NCBI GenBank assembly: GCA_034336665.1
Contig: CM067592.1
Coordinates: forward strand, 44,917,761-44,981,760
DNA: 64,000 nt
Reading direction: 5' to 3'
Origin: Luscinia megarhynchos
Lineage: Eukaryota; Chordata; Aves; Passeriformes; Turdidae
Shown: piece by piece, positions 12,824 through 22,434 of the stretch
How positions within the stretch are numbered: position 1 is the first letter of the stretch
How the letters are laid out: each line of letters begins with the position of its first letter
Position numbers and translations under genes: made by a program
The notes under the pieces: model-generated
The model's input: only the letters and a program-made list of their open reading frames with translations
Databases searched by the model: none
Told to the model about the DNA's origin: nothing

Positions 12824-13020
12824 GGTGGTGAGGCACTGGCACAGGTTTCACAGAGAAGCTGTGGATCCCATCCTTGTGCCCCATCCTTGGCAGTGTTCAA
12901 CGTCAAGGTTAGATGGGGCTTTGAGCAACCCAGTCTGGTGGCAGGTGTCCCTGACCACAAGAGCTGGAACTGGAACTTGATCTTTAAGGTGCCTTCCGAC
13001 TCAAGCCCTTCTATGATTCC
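12824..13020 (+). mobile_element. CR1 LINE, right part (3' end) of the split copy
   Basis: The segment resumes the CR1 consensus at 'GGTGGTGAGGCACTGGCACAGG' and runs through 'AGAGAAGCTGTGGAT', 'GTTCAACGTCAAGGTTAGATGG', 'GGTGTCCCTG' and 'TTGATCTTTAAGGTGCCTTCC' to the tail CTTCTATGATTCC. It is the 3' terminus of the same element as 12018-12352, which makes the insertion between them younger than this CR1 copy. Confidence 0.92.
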
Positions 13021-14860
13021 TTCAACAGTTCCAAATGCTGCAGAGAATCTTACTGCCTAAACACTGACAGCACTAAATGGCCCAATAAGAAATATGGGAA
13101 GAATTAGTGGCACACACCCAGGGACAGAAGGGACTCAAACAGAGCAAGGACTGCACATTCTCCTGCTGGGTGATATGCTGCCTGCAGGAAAAAAACCTCA
13201 AACACAGATTTTGCCATTCCTCTATTGCCTGCAAAGGCACAAGCAGTTCTGAGCATTTCTTGTTGTTCCTTTGAGGATCACTGATAGAACAAGATACATT
13301 CTTCTGCCACCTAAGTTTTAATCACTTAATGACCCTTCTGCATTCATACCTCACAAACAGAAAACACTAAACAAAACTCTGTTCCCAACCCTGATAAATA
13401 TCAGAAGAAACCATGCTTAAGATGAACTCAGCTAGATAAGTGAAAGTAAAATAACAATAGCAATAGAGAATTAAGCACCCAGATGAGGAAATTCATTACC
13501 ATCAGAATTTTTATATTATATAGTAAATGAGCTTGAAAACATACATTGTAAGATGCATCAGACATTAAATACTGAACGTCTGTTTATTAAGAAAACAATT
13601 AACTTTGTCTTATGCAATAGGAGAGTTGAGGTTCCTAGAAGTATAAACAAGTGATCATGCACTGTGTCACACCTTTACACAGCATCCAACATGGACAATT
13701 AAAACTGTAGAGACAACTTTAATTCTTCCCGATTGGAATTTTCCATTTGCTGCTTTTCCATACTTTCCGTGCAGATTTCATGCTCCATTGGAAGGGCAGA
13801 AATCCTTACTAATATAATTAAACTTCTACTTTATTGGACATGCACTCTGTAGGACACAAATCCTTAATAATGTAAGCACAGGAATCCTTATTAATGTAGC
13901 TGATTTTCTGCTTTAGGGTGCATAATTCATGTGCTATAAGCCATGTGCTACATAGCATATGACCAGCATGTAAGGCTGGCTAAAGAGAAGCCAGGTCAGA
14001 GACTCTTCCCCCTTTGACTAAGAGACTTGAGTATATTAAAAAACACTGAAGCAGCTCATGCTCCATCACAAGTATGGACCTAAACCTAAATTCTGTCTTG
14101 GAGTCAAGCCATTTGGACCATGCTTCCTCACTTTTTGGCTTAAACTCACTATTGTAAGGATATCTCTGTGCTTGTGCTCCTTTTCAATGGGGATTCAGCT
14201 ATGCTGACTGCCTAAAAGGTGTGAGATTTTCAGGAACCACACTGTAGACATTGTCTCACTAAGAGTGCTAACTACTGAGCATGAACTAGGGGTTCCTCAG
14301 GACTGGGCTCTACCACTGTGGTAGCAATGATTAATTATGTAAATAATTAATTATAAATTACTACATAAAGAAAGAAATTTGCTTGCACTGCTGAGGAGTG
14401 CAGATACATAAACATTTTTTTTATAGAAGGCAGTATTCCATTCAAGAGCACTGGAAACAAGAAAGCTGCTGCAGTACTTGCTATTAGCAAGGTAACAGGG
14501 ATATTAGCTATCCACAGCTCACCTGCCAGACACACTGGAGGCCTCTCAGTAATCCTGCAGTGTTGGTCAGGTGTGGCAGCTCTCCCCAGGGACAGCTGGG
14601 GTAGGGCCCATAAGATCTGTGAGGCATTAGTGTCAAGACCAAAACTAGCTGCATGCACACCTCCTGAGGTAGGAAGAAGCTGGAGCATATCCCAGTTGTG
14701 CTCTTTACATTATTTTAATCCATTTTCACTACCAGATGCTGGGCTTTGATTTTGGGAAATAGCTCAGACAACTGGTGGTCCAGTTATTTCAAAATGCCAT
14801 GTTCAAATTTCATTCCTAAATATTCATTTCCAAATGAAAATGCAGCACATTTTTCATGGA
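13021..14860. other. Unannotated non-coding DNA
   Basis: No exon or mobile element recognised. A small perfect inverted repeat lies at 14330-14351 (nine-base arms ATTAATTAT and ATAATTAAT, four-base loop) within an AT-rich patch. Confidence 0.45.
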
Positions 14861-15042
14861 AAAAAACAAAAGCAACATCCCTCCCAAAAACAAAAACAAA
14901 CAAAAAAACCCAAAAAACCCCAAAAAACCAAAAAATAAACCAAAAACAACCACGAAAAACAAACAAAAACACAAAACAAAAACAAACAAAAAACCCCGAA
15001 AATCAAACCAAGCCCCCAAAAAAACCAAAAACAAAAAAACCC
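14861..15042. repeat. A-rich low-complexity tract
   Basis: About 180 bp made almost entirely of A and C on the plus strand, with units such as CAAAA, AAAACAAAC and ACCCCAAAAA. It has no consistent period. Both-strand open frames here are lysine/asparagine-rich or phenylalanine-rich artefacts of composition. It may be the decayed tail of a retrotransposed sequence, but no body could be identified to its left. Confidence 0.8.
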
Positions 15043-15320
15043 CTCATTTCTGTGTAAGTCATACTGCCCTCTCCCTAACTAATTTCTATACCCTGCTGGG
15101 TGGAAGGCATACCTGTCTCAATTTAACAGGCTGGATTTAAAAGTTAACACAGGCTGGAATATATCTGTGGTATCTGTCATTTTCTACATAATCAAGTAAT
15201 GAAAGAAATAATCCAGCTCTTTTTTAATTCTTTCAGCATTGTTTTCATATTTCCAACCACCAGTCATCACTACTAGAAGACAGTCTTGTATATCATGAAA
15301 TCCATTTCTTTGTCAGGACA

Positions 15321-15888
15321 AGGGGGGAAGGGGAAGGGAAGGGAAGGGAAGGGAAGGGAAGGAAGGGAAGGGAAGGGAAGGGAAGGGAAGGGAAGGGAAG
15401 GGAAGGAAGGGAAGGGAAGGGAAGGGAAGGGAAGGGAAGGGAAGGAAGGGGAAGGGAAGGGAAGGGAAGGGAAGGGAAGGGAAGGGAAGGGGAAGGGAAG
15501 GGAAGGGAAGGGAAGGAAGGGAAGGGAAGGGAAGGGAAGGGAAGGGAAGGGAAGGGGAAGGGAAGGGAAGGGAAGGGAAGGGAAGGGAAGGGAAGGGAAG
15601 GGGAAGGGAAGGAAGAGGGAAGGGAAGGGAAGGGAAGGGAAGGGAAGGGAAGGGAAGGGAAGGGGAAGGGAAGGGAAGGGAAGGGAAGGGAAGGGAAGGG
15701 AAGGGAAGGGGAAGGGAAGGGAAGGGAAGGGAAGGGAAGGGAAGGGAAGGGAAGGAAGGGAAGGGAAGGGAAGGGAAGGGAAGGGAAGGGAAGGGGAAGG
15801 GAAGGGAAGGGAAGGGAAGGGAAGGGAAGGGAAGGGAAGGGAAGGGAAGGGGAAGGGAAGGGAAGGGAAGGGAAGGGAAGGGAAGGGA
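15321..15888. repeat. Long (GGGAA)n polypurine tandem array
   Basis: About 568 bp consisting only of G and A on the plus strand. The dominant unit is GGGAA, interrupted at intervals by GGAA or GGGGAA units and by a single GAAGAGGG variant near 15612. The interruptions recur at roughly similar spacing, suggesting a higher-order repeat made by segmental duplication within the array. In the minus-strand (complexin) sense it is a TTCCC pyrimidine tract about 1.7 kb downstream of the CPLX1 exon. Long frames through it are repeat artefacts. Confidence 0.97.
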
Positions 15889-17604
15889 TACACCTTCTTT
15901 CTACAGCTTTATTAATCTTTTCTAATTCTGCAGAAAACACTGTCATCTTTCAAAAGCATGCTACCTGGGATTACTCCCAGGAAAAAGAAAACCATAGGAA
16001 AATGAGCTCACAATCCAAATGGCCTGCCCAAAGCAGGACTTCCTGATGCTAATCTCAAAGGTACTCCACCACACCAGTCCAGAGCCTTTACTGAGATCAA
16101 ATAATGCTCCTCCAAATAGTCTTGTTTTCCTTTTCAGCAGACCCAACTGCTTGCCAAATTACTCAAGGATTGCATACATTTCTAAGGGACTTTGCCACTC
16201 AGCATTCAGGCTGCTCAACAAAGTCCAGACAGTTGATAGTATCACAGGGAAATCCTCATACATGACATCACTTTGGAATTATAACAGAGGGCATCTCAGA
16301 CTTTTCTAATGCTTTTATAGCAGTTTTCCCAATAGCAAGAAAAAGGCAAGCCCTGTCTACATCTGGGAACAATTCAGAGGTCCAGAAGAGACAGTCACCA
16401 GTGAAAAATAGGAATTAGCTTATTTGCTTGCAACTCAGAAATTTACTACTCTTTTTTTTCCCTCATTACTTTTGTCATTCCTTAGAAACAGTTGTACCTG
16501 TAAACATACATTAAACATATTAAGCACACATTGATACGCTTATATTAATATATAGATATTAATTAAAATGATCATCTTTAAAATGATCCTATGGATACCT
16601 TTCTCTGGCAGTGTCAAAGGTAGACAATTCCCTCTAAGTCCTTTCTTTTCTTAGAAGCATAACCCAAATTTCTTTATTTAACTCTTTGCAAGCTGCACTG
16701 TGCAACCAGAGAAATTTACCTTTATTCATGCATCCATCCTGAATCAGAAGAACTGGGTCAGAAGTTTGGCCCAATGCAGATATGGTTTTGTTTATGTCTT
16801 TTCCAGGACATGTTCTTAGAGCACAGAGGTAGGAACTGCACAGAGGAACACCTCTTATACCAAGCAAGACTTTCTCATTTTATCTACAGGTATTTTCCTT
16901 GGCACATAATGTAAGTCACCTGACAGGCCTTCATCATTAGAAACCCCTTGTCCAACCATTGCCCACATTTCTTTCCAAGATATCTGAACACCAGGACATC
17001 TTACAAATGTAACTTATTCTAAAGAGACAGTTTTGACCTGGCTTTGAGGGTGAGGCATCAAAACTGTCTTCTCCCTCCACACATCAATCCCTAAAAGTCA
17101 ATGCATAAAAACATTCAGATGAATCCCATGTGAGTGGTAGAAGCCTAAATATTAGCAGTAGATTCTTCCCATATCACTGGTCAACACAAAAAGCTTTGGA
17201 ATCAATACAAAAGATAGCTGCAACATATCTCTCAGAAACTCAGTGAATTATGACACTTCTCACAAACCACAAATGCAAGCTTGGAAAGCATCCTCAAAGG
17301 GACAAGGAAGCCTCTAACACTTAATATAATGTGAGAGCTTAATAAATGATGAGAAAAATAGATGGATTTCTCCCCTCATCTTCACTCTCTATCTCAGCTT
17401 TGCAAAGCTTTGTTCTGTGAGAGGTGTTTTCAAACAGGAACAGGGCTTGAGGAAGAGTGCAAAAACTTAGAAAGTTCTGTGTGGCAGAGTAGTTACCTGG
17501 TTCTATCCAGGCGTCTAGGGAACTAATCACAAGTAAGCAGAAAACAGGTGTTCTTCCCTGGGTGTTACAAGTTGAGCAGTGTGTGTGGAGAGCCAGTCAC
17601 CTAC
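15889..17604. other. Intron immediately downstream of the CPLX1 exon
   Basis: In transcript sense this is the start of the intron that follows the complexin exon. The donor reads AAG then GTAGGTGAC across 17605/17604. I see no further complexin coding sequence and no mobile element. The next exon, expected to begin with the Tyr-70 codon, was not found. Confidence 0.55.
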
Positions 17605-17780
17605 CTTGTCTCGAATCCCTTGTCTCATAACTTCTCTTTCAGCCTCCATCTTGGCATATTTGGCTTTCCTCTCCTCCTCCTGCTGCCGAAGGGCTTCCTG
17701 CCGTTCCTCTTCTTTCTTAGCAGCATCTGGGTCTTTCTCCTCATCCCCTCCCAGCATCTTCCCCATGTCTTTGGTAGCCC
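17605..17780 (-). CDS. CPLX1: Complexin-1, internal coding exon (residues ~11-69)
   Basis: Complexins are small cytosolic presynaptic proteins that bind assembled SNARE complexes, clamping and then promoting Ca2+-triggered vesicle fusion. The exon is 176 bp: two bases completing a split Gly codon, then 58 codons. Counting from the usual ten-residue first exon it covers about Gly11 to Lys69. It begins [19 protein letters not shown] and ends RQGIRDK. It contains the Glu/Lys-rich accessory helix (about 28-47) and most of the SNARE-binding central helix (48-70), including Arg48, Tyr52, Met55, Arg59, Arg63 and Ile66, which are known SNARE-contact positions. Splice sites support it: a pyrimidine-rich tract ending in AG lies just above 17780 (phase 1), and AAG followed by GTAGGT lies at 17605/17604 (phase 0). 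[13 protein letters not shown] and YAKMEAERE favour CPLX1 over CPLX2. Gln44, where mammalian CPLX1 has Ala as I recall it, is a CPLX2-like residue. The first exon and the C-terminal exon were not found. The frame is intact, so it is not a pseudogene fragment as far as can be seen. Confidence 0.96.
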
Positions 17781-20700
17781 CTAGAGAAAGCACAGGAGAA
17801 AATCAGCCCTGTAAGGATGTGTGAAAGCCCCCAGGATGACAGCTCCCTCCTTCCCCAAGCTCAGGACCGTCTGTCATTCCCTCTGCATGTGGAAAGGTTT
17901 CTTCATTCCCTGAGGAGGCAGGAGGTGGGCAGGAGGTGGGCAAAGCACTAAACCTGCTCAGGTAAGTTACCTGGCACTGGCAGCAGAATCACAGCAGCAA
18001 AAGGAAGAGACCATATTTGTAGATTTGTGCATGATGGCAGCACAGTTTTCTGCAGTCCTGAAAAGGACAAGCTGCCATCCACACCATGTTTTCACTTTAT
18101 CAGCTCAGCCAAGTGACTGAAGATTGATTTTGAAGGGTCTTTAATGTAATAGGTAGGTGATACATCCAGAACGAGATGACACCAGGGCTGGGAAAGGAAT
18201 TTGAAATCTTGATTGCAGGGATGAGTAATCACAGGCTTAATTGTTGTCAGAAACTACACGTCCCATGACAGGTAGGACCACAAGGCATTAGCAAACAATT
18301 TGAGTTGATGAATTCTAGGCTCCTACTGTGGAGCAGAAAAAAGCAGCATCTCTGCATGTCTCTTATCTTGGAAACCATGGCCTGTAATGCTCAGTACCTA
18401 GGTGGGATCATGGCTTTGTCTTGTTCTGCTGCTGAATACACATTGTTCCCAAATTTTCAGCCCCTATGTGTTGCTGAGACAGATTTTGTTGTTGTGAAAA
18501 GCCCCTGCACAATCATGCAAATGAGGAGGAGGTTTCCTGCACGCCCCTTTATCCCCAGAGTGCTGCATAAATCCATTTATCCTGTATTTGAGAGATATTT
18601 TCATTAGCAAATGACTGTCAGTCATCCAACCAGGGAGAAAAACAGTTGCTGAGGAAAGGGGAAGAGCATGTAGTGTGATACAGCACCATCAGTGCACTGG
18701 AGGGCAGCAGCAGGGTCAAGCCTGGTCACAGGGATGAAGAGAAGACACATACCCTTTGGAAGCAGTGTTGGACATTGCCTGCAGGAAAACATTCTGCATC
18801 TTTTATTAAAAGAGGTTCCCTCATCCCAGAAAAACCCTATAGGTCCTTAAATGATGAGCCAGGACACCTCCACATTGCCTCATTGCTGGCTGAGATTTAA
18901 CTGAATTAAACTGAGACGGCCTTGTTCTTACACATGATCACATGTATACATAGTCAACATCTCTTGTTTTGCATAAAGCAAAGATTTCTGGTCTTTACAA
19001 AGGAGACACTAGCAAAGACCTAACAAGAAATTGTTGCCTTTATCAAAGCCTAAGTGAAGGAAAGAGTTCTCACAACCCCTCATAAATTACTCTTATAAAT
19101 TACTCTTCGTGTGTCAACACTGCTGGAGGACTGTGATTGCTCTTGCTTCCCACACCAGTTCTTGGGAGAGTGATTGTGAAACTTTGATCCTTAAGAGAAG
19201 GGACATCTGCAACCTGTCAGAATGATTCCTCCTGAACTGCTGTAGTGATGGCACTTACCAGATCAACTATTGCTACTAATAATCATCAAAGGATTTGTGA
19301 AGAGGTAAGCAGATCCCCTTTCTCTCCACATTTCTTTTCCAGGTTACATATTTCCCCAGAAACCTAAGCTGAAAGCAACCCTGAATCAAAAGCCATCCTC
19401 CAATCCCCAAATGTGACAGAGAAATGTCCCCTCTACATCTCATACAGAGAAGCATGGGGAAACTGGTAATTTTAATCCTTAGATCTGGTTGTAATACCCG
19501 GGCCAGGGGGGTGGGGGGATGGTATTCCAGGTGGGAAAAAACAATAAACATGACTGTCTTTATTCAGCTGCCTAACCACAAACCTCTTGACACTTCCATT
19601 GTTAGGAAATTTGTGGCTTAAAACAAAAGGACACCTAGGGACCCCAGACAAACCCCACCCAGAATATTCATGGTCCCTGTCTACTGTCAGCCTTCCTCCA
19701 CTAGCATTTTGCATTCCTCGTTGCAGGAGCAGAGTAGTGCAGAAACTCTTGCATATTGATGGAAAATTTACCCAGACCATCTGGTGATTTCTTTCCTATA
19801 GTGCAAGAAAGGCTACCTGAAATTGCAAGTAAGCTAAAATTTCACAGCAAGCAAAAAGGAAATAAAGCCTAGTTGTGTCACACATCCCTACTGCAGGAAC
19901 CTCTCTAAGCAACTTATTGTGCAACCACCAGTGATCACAAATCTCACTAACACCTTTAATTTCTGGGTCCCCCCCAAAAGATTTCTCCACTGATGATCAA
20001 ACTAATTTGGTTCAATAATCTATCAAGTTTATCTCTTTTTAGCTTCTCTGCAGATAGAGCTACGCAGACAGCATAATACTCTAGTTACTTAGGAAACAGA
20101 ATTCAGCAGCAGAGAGGGACTTTTTTTCCCCTTCTAAGCACTACTTCCAGGCTATCATTAGGCTATAATGTGAGTTCAGCTCATCATATAAGAAGTGAAA
20201 TTGAATTAGTTTCTTTTATTTCTTAGGCAAGACCAAGCTTTTAAATACATAAAATATTCTGCTCTGCAGCCATTTAGCATACAGGACACATAGAAGAACA
20301 AGAATGTAGTTTCACGATCCTCATAGATTCTCTTAACTCACCTCTGATTTCAAAGTCACCTTCTTAGTGTTCAAAATGCTACAGTGGCATCACTGCTAAC
20401 TAATTGGAAGGAAGGATATTATGAGAACCAATATTTCACATTATATTTCAAATAAGGACTCTTGTGTTACTTTTGGAAAAACTTTTTTTCTATCTTCTTT
20501 TTTCTTCGTCCTAAACTGTAGACTATTGTGAACATTCCCTGGACAACATCTTCTGGTTTTAACAGTTCAGTGGCAAAGATTCCAGAGAATTCATCTACGT
20601 GCCTCAGTTATGGGCACAAGCAGAAGGAAAGAGCAGTTGTTCTGTCCTTAAGCCCACTTTTGAAGCTTACAAGGAAACAGGGGTAGGACACACTTACCGA

Positions 20701-21120
20701 ATCTGTTCTGTTGATAAACCTGGGGGGTTTTGTCTTTATTTTGTCTTTTTGTCTTACCCACCCCAATCATGACATATACATACACAAAGAGAAGTCAGAG
20801 ACTGCCACACTATTCACTAATCAGTAAAGGATTTCAGCAAACATTATTTCTAACATCTTTAGACAAGGCTATGGAAAGGAAACAGAAATGGCTGAAGCTC
20901 CAGGACAACACGTGCCAACTGGCACCTTTCTGGCTACAAACAGCCTTGCCCTCAAAGGACAAAAAACTTCCATATGGAAAAACATCCCAGAAGTAGAGTG
21001 AAAAGAAGTGGCTTGGAAGTTATTTCAAAGTAATAATTATTCCCTTAATCCATATAGGCTAAATGGCTAAACAATCAGGTGTTAAGCCAAATACTGTGGG
21101 TGCACTCAGATATGATATGC
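17781..21120. other. Intron upstream of the CPLX1 exon; nothing else recognised
   Basis: The minus-strand acceptor (polypyrimidine tract plus AG at 17782-17781) lies at the left edge. Beyond it I see no exon and no identifiable mobile element. A perfect octamer word ATGCAAAT occurs at 18515-18522, but a single eight-base match is not evidence of function. Confidence 0.5.
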
Positions 21121-21659
21121 TGATTTGGCCGAGGTAGAGTTGATTTTCTTCACAGAGAACTATTTATGGGTTGTATTTTTGATTTGTGTTGAATACAGTG
21201 ATGAAAGATACATTTTTGTTACTGCCAGGCAGGGCTTACACAGAGACAAGGCCTTTTCTGCTCTTTGTACTGCCATGCTGATGAGGAAGCTGGGGGTGAA
21301 TGAAAAACTGGGAGGGGACATGGCCTGGACAGGCAACCCAAAACGACCAAAGGAATATTGCAGAACAGTATTTAAAGCTGGGGGCAAGAAGGAGGAAGGA
21401 GGGCATGTTTGGAGTGATGGCCTTTGTCTTCCCAAGTCACTGTGAGGCTTGAGGGGGCCCTGCTGTCCTGGAGATGCAGAACACCTGCCTGCCCATGGGA
21501 AATGGTGAATTAATTCCTTGTTTTGCATTGCTTGCATGTATGGATTTTGCTTTCCCTGTTAAACTGCCTCTATCCCAAATCCACATGTTTTGTAGCTGGT
21601 GGAGGGGTGAGTGAGCAGTTGCATGGTGCTTGGTTACTGGCTGGGGTTAAAACATAAAA
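21121..21659 (+). mobile_element. Solo LTR of an avian ERVL-type endogenous retrovirus
   Basis: This block follows, with divergence, a common avian ERVL LTR: 'GGTAGAGTTGATTTTCTTC' near the start, 'AACTGGGAGGGGACATGGCC', 'CCAAAGGAATATTGCAGAAC', a TATA-like 'GTATTTAAAG' at about 21368, 'CCTGTTAAACTGCCTCTATC' near the polyadenylation region, and an end 'GGTGCTTGGTTACTGGCTGG' followed by GGTTAAAACATAAA. It starts with TG. The five bases TATGC flank it on both sides (21116-21120 and 21660-21664; six if the preceding A is counted), matching the five-base duplication of ERVL elements. No internal viral sequence is present, so it is a recombined solo LTR with no coding potential. A 106-codon plus-strand frame inside it is fortuitous. 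Confidence 0.88.
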
Positions 21660-21814
21660 TATGCATTCGTGTGAGTTTTGCTGGGTTAAATTGTCATTAC
21701 ACCTGAGAAAAATAGTAATATGGTTGCTCAGGTACATTCTGGGAGACATTCCCAGTGAACAGTGAAAGAGCAGAAAAGTAGGTCTGAGAAGCAATTTACA
21801 GCAAAGGCTTTGGA

Positions 21815-22434
21815 GCTGTGATGGACAACAAGCTGACCACGAGCTCACAAGGCATCCTTGCAGCAGAGAGGGTTAACAGTCTTGTTAATGCAAGGTTGCA
21901 TTAGAAACATTGCTGTCAAGAGGTTGAAGGATCCTTCCCTTCTACTCAGACCTGTTGTGACCAAATTGGGAGCGATGTGCCCAGTTCTGGGCTTCAAGAT
22001 ACAAAAGAGAGATGGAGTTACTGGAACGAGACAGCAAAGAGAGGAGACAGCCATGAAGAGATTTAGGATACTCAAGGATCTTTGGTACATGAAGAGTCTA
22101 AGAGAGCAGGGACTGCTTAGCCTGGAGAAGAGGAGGTTCAAGGGGGTCCAGTAGTACGTGTAAACACCCAACGAAACAGAGGGAGTCAGATGGGTAGCCA
22201 GTGACAGGAAAAGAGATAATGTGTACAAACTCAAGTACAAGGAATACAATTTAAATATTAGAAAAAGATACAGTTGCAGAAAGTTACTGTGGAGTCTTCA
22301 CCTGTGGAGATATTTAAAAATTCATAAGCCACAGCCTTGAGCAACCTGCTGTAGGTAACCCTGTCTGAGAATTAGGTTGGACTAGACAACCCTTGCAGAT
22401 GAGCAACAACCTCAGATATTGTTTGACTCTATGA
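21815..22434 (+). mobile_element. CR1 LINE 3' fragment (~620 bp)
   Basis: The order of conserved CR1 blocks is retained: 'GATGGACAACAAGCTGACCA', 'CATTGCTGTCAAGAGGTTGA', 'CTTCTACTCAGACCTGTTG', 'GTGCCCAGTTCTGGGCT', 'AAGAGAGATGGAGTTACTGG', 'GCTTAGCCTGGAGAAGAGGAGG', 'GTGACAGGAAAAGAGATAATG', 'GTGGAGTCTTCACCTGTGGAG', 'GAGCAACCTGCTGTAGG' and 'GGTTGGACTAGACAACC'. The tail is a diverged TTTGACTCTATGAG. The subfamily is the kind with 'GGGCAACCTGCTCTAG…GACCCTGCTTGAG'. It is truncated at its 5' end and carries no intact reading frame. Confidence 0.9.

Noticed and set aside
15273..15946. Frames of more than 200 codons through the GGGAA array
   Set aside because: A five-base repeat without stop words is open in several frames at once; the Gly-Lys-Arg or Phe-Pro-Ser-Leu polymers are artefacts.
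18515..18522. Perfect octamer ATGCAAAT
   Set aside because: A single eight-base match is expected about once or twice in a window this size; no supporting sites nearby.
20690..20710. Minus-strand donor-like sequence (GTAAGTG) near 20697, and a similar one near 26700
   Set aside because: Isolated donor consensus matches occur often by chance; no acceptor-bounded, recognisable exon is attached.
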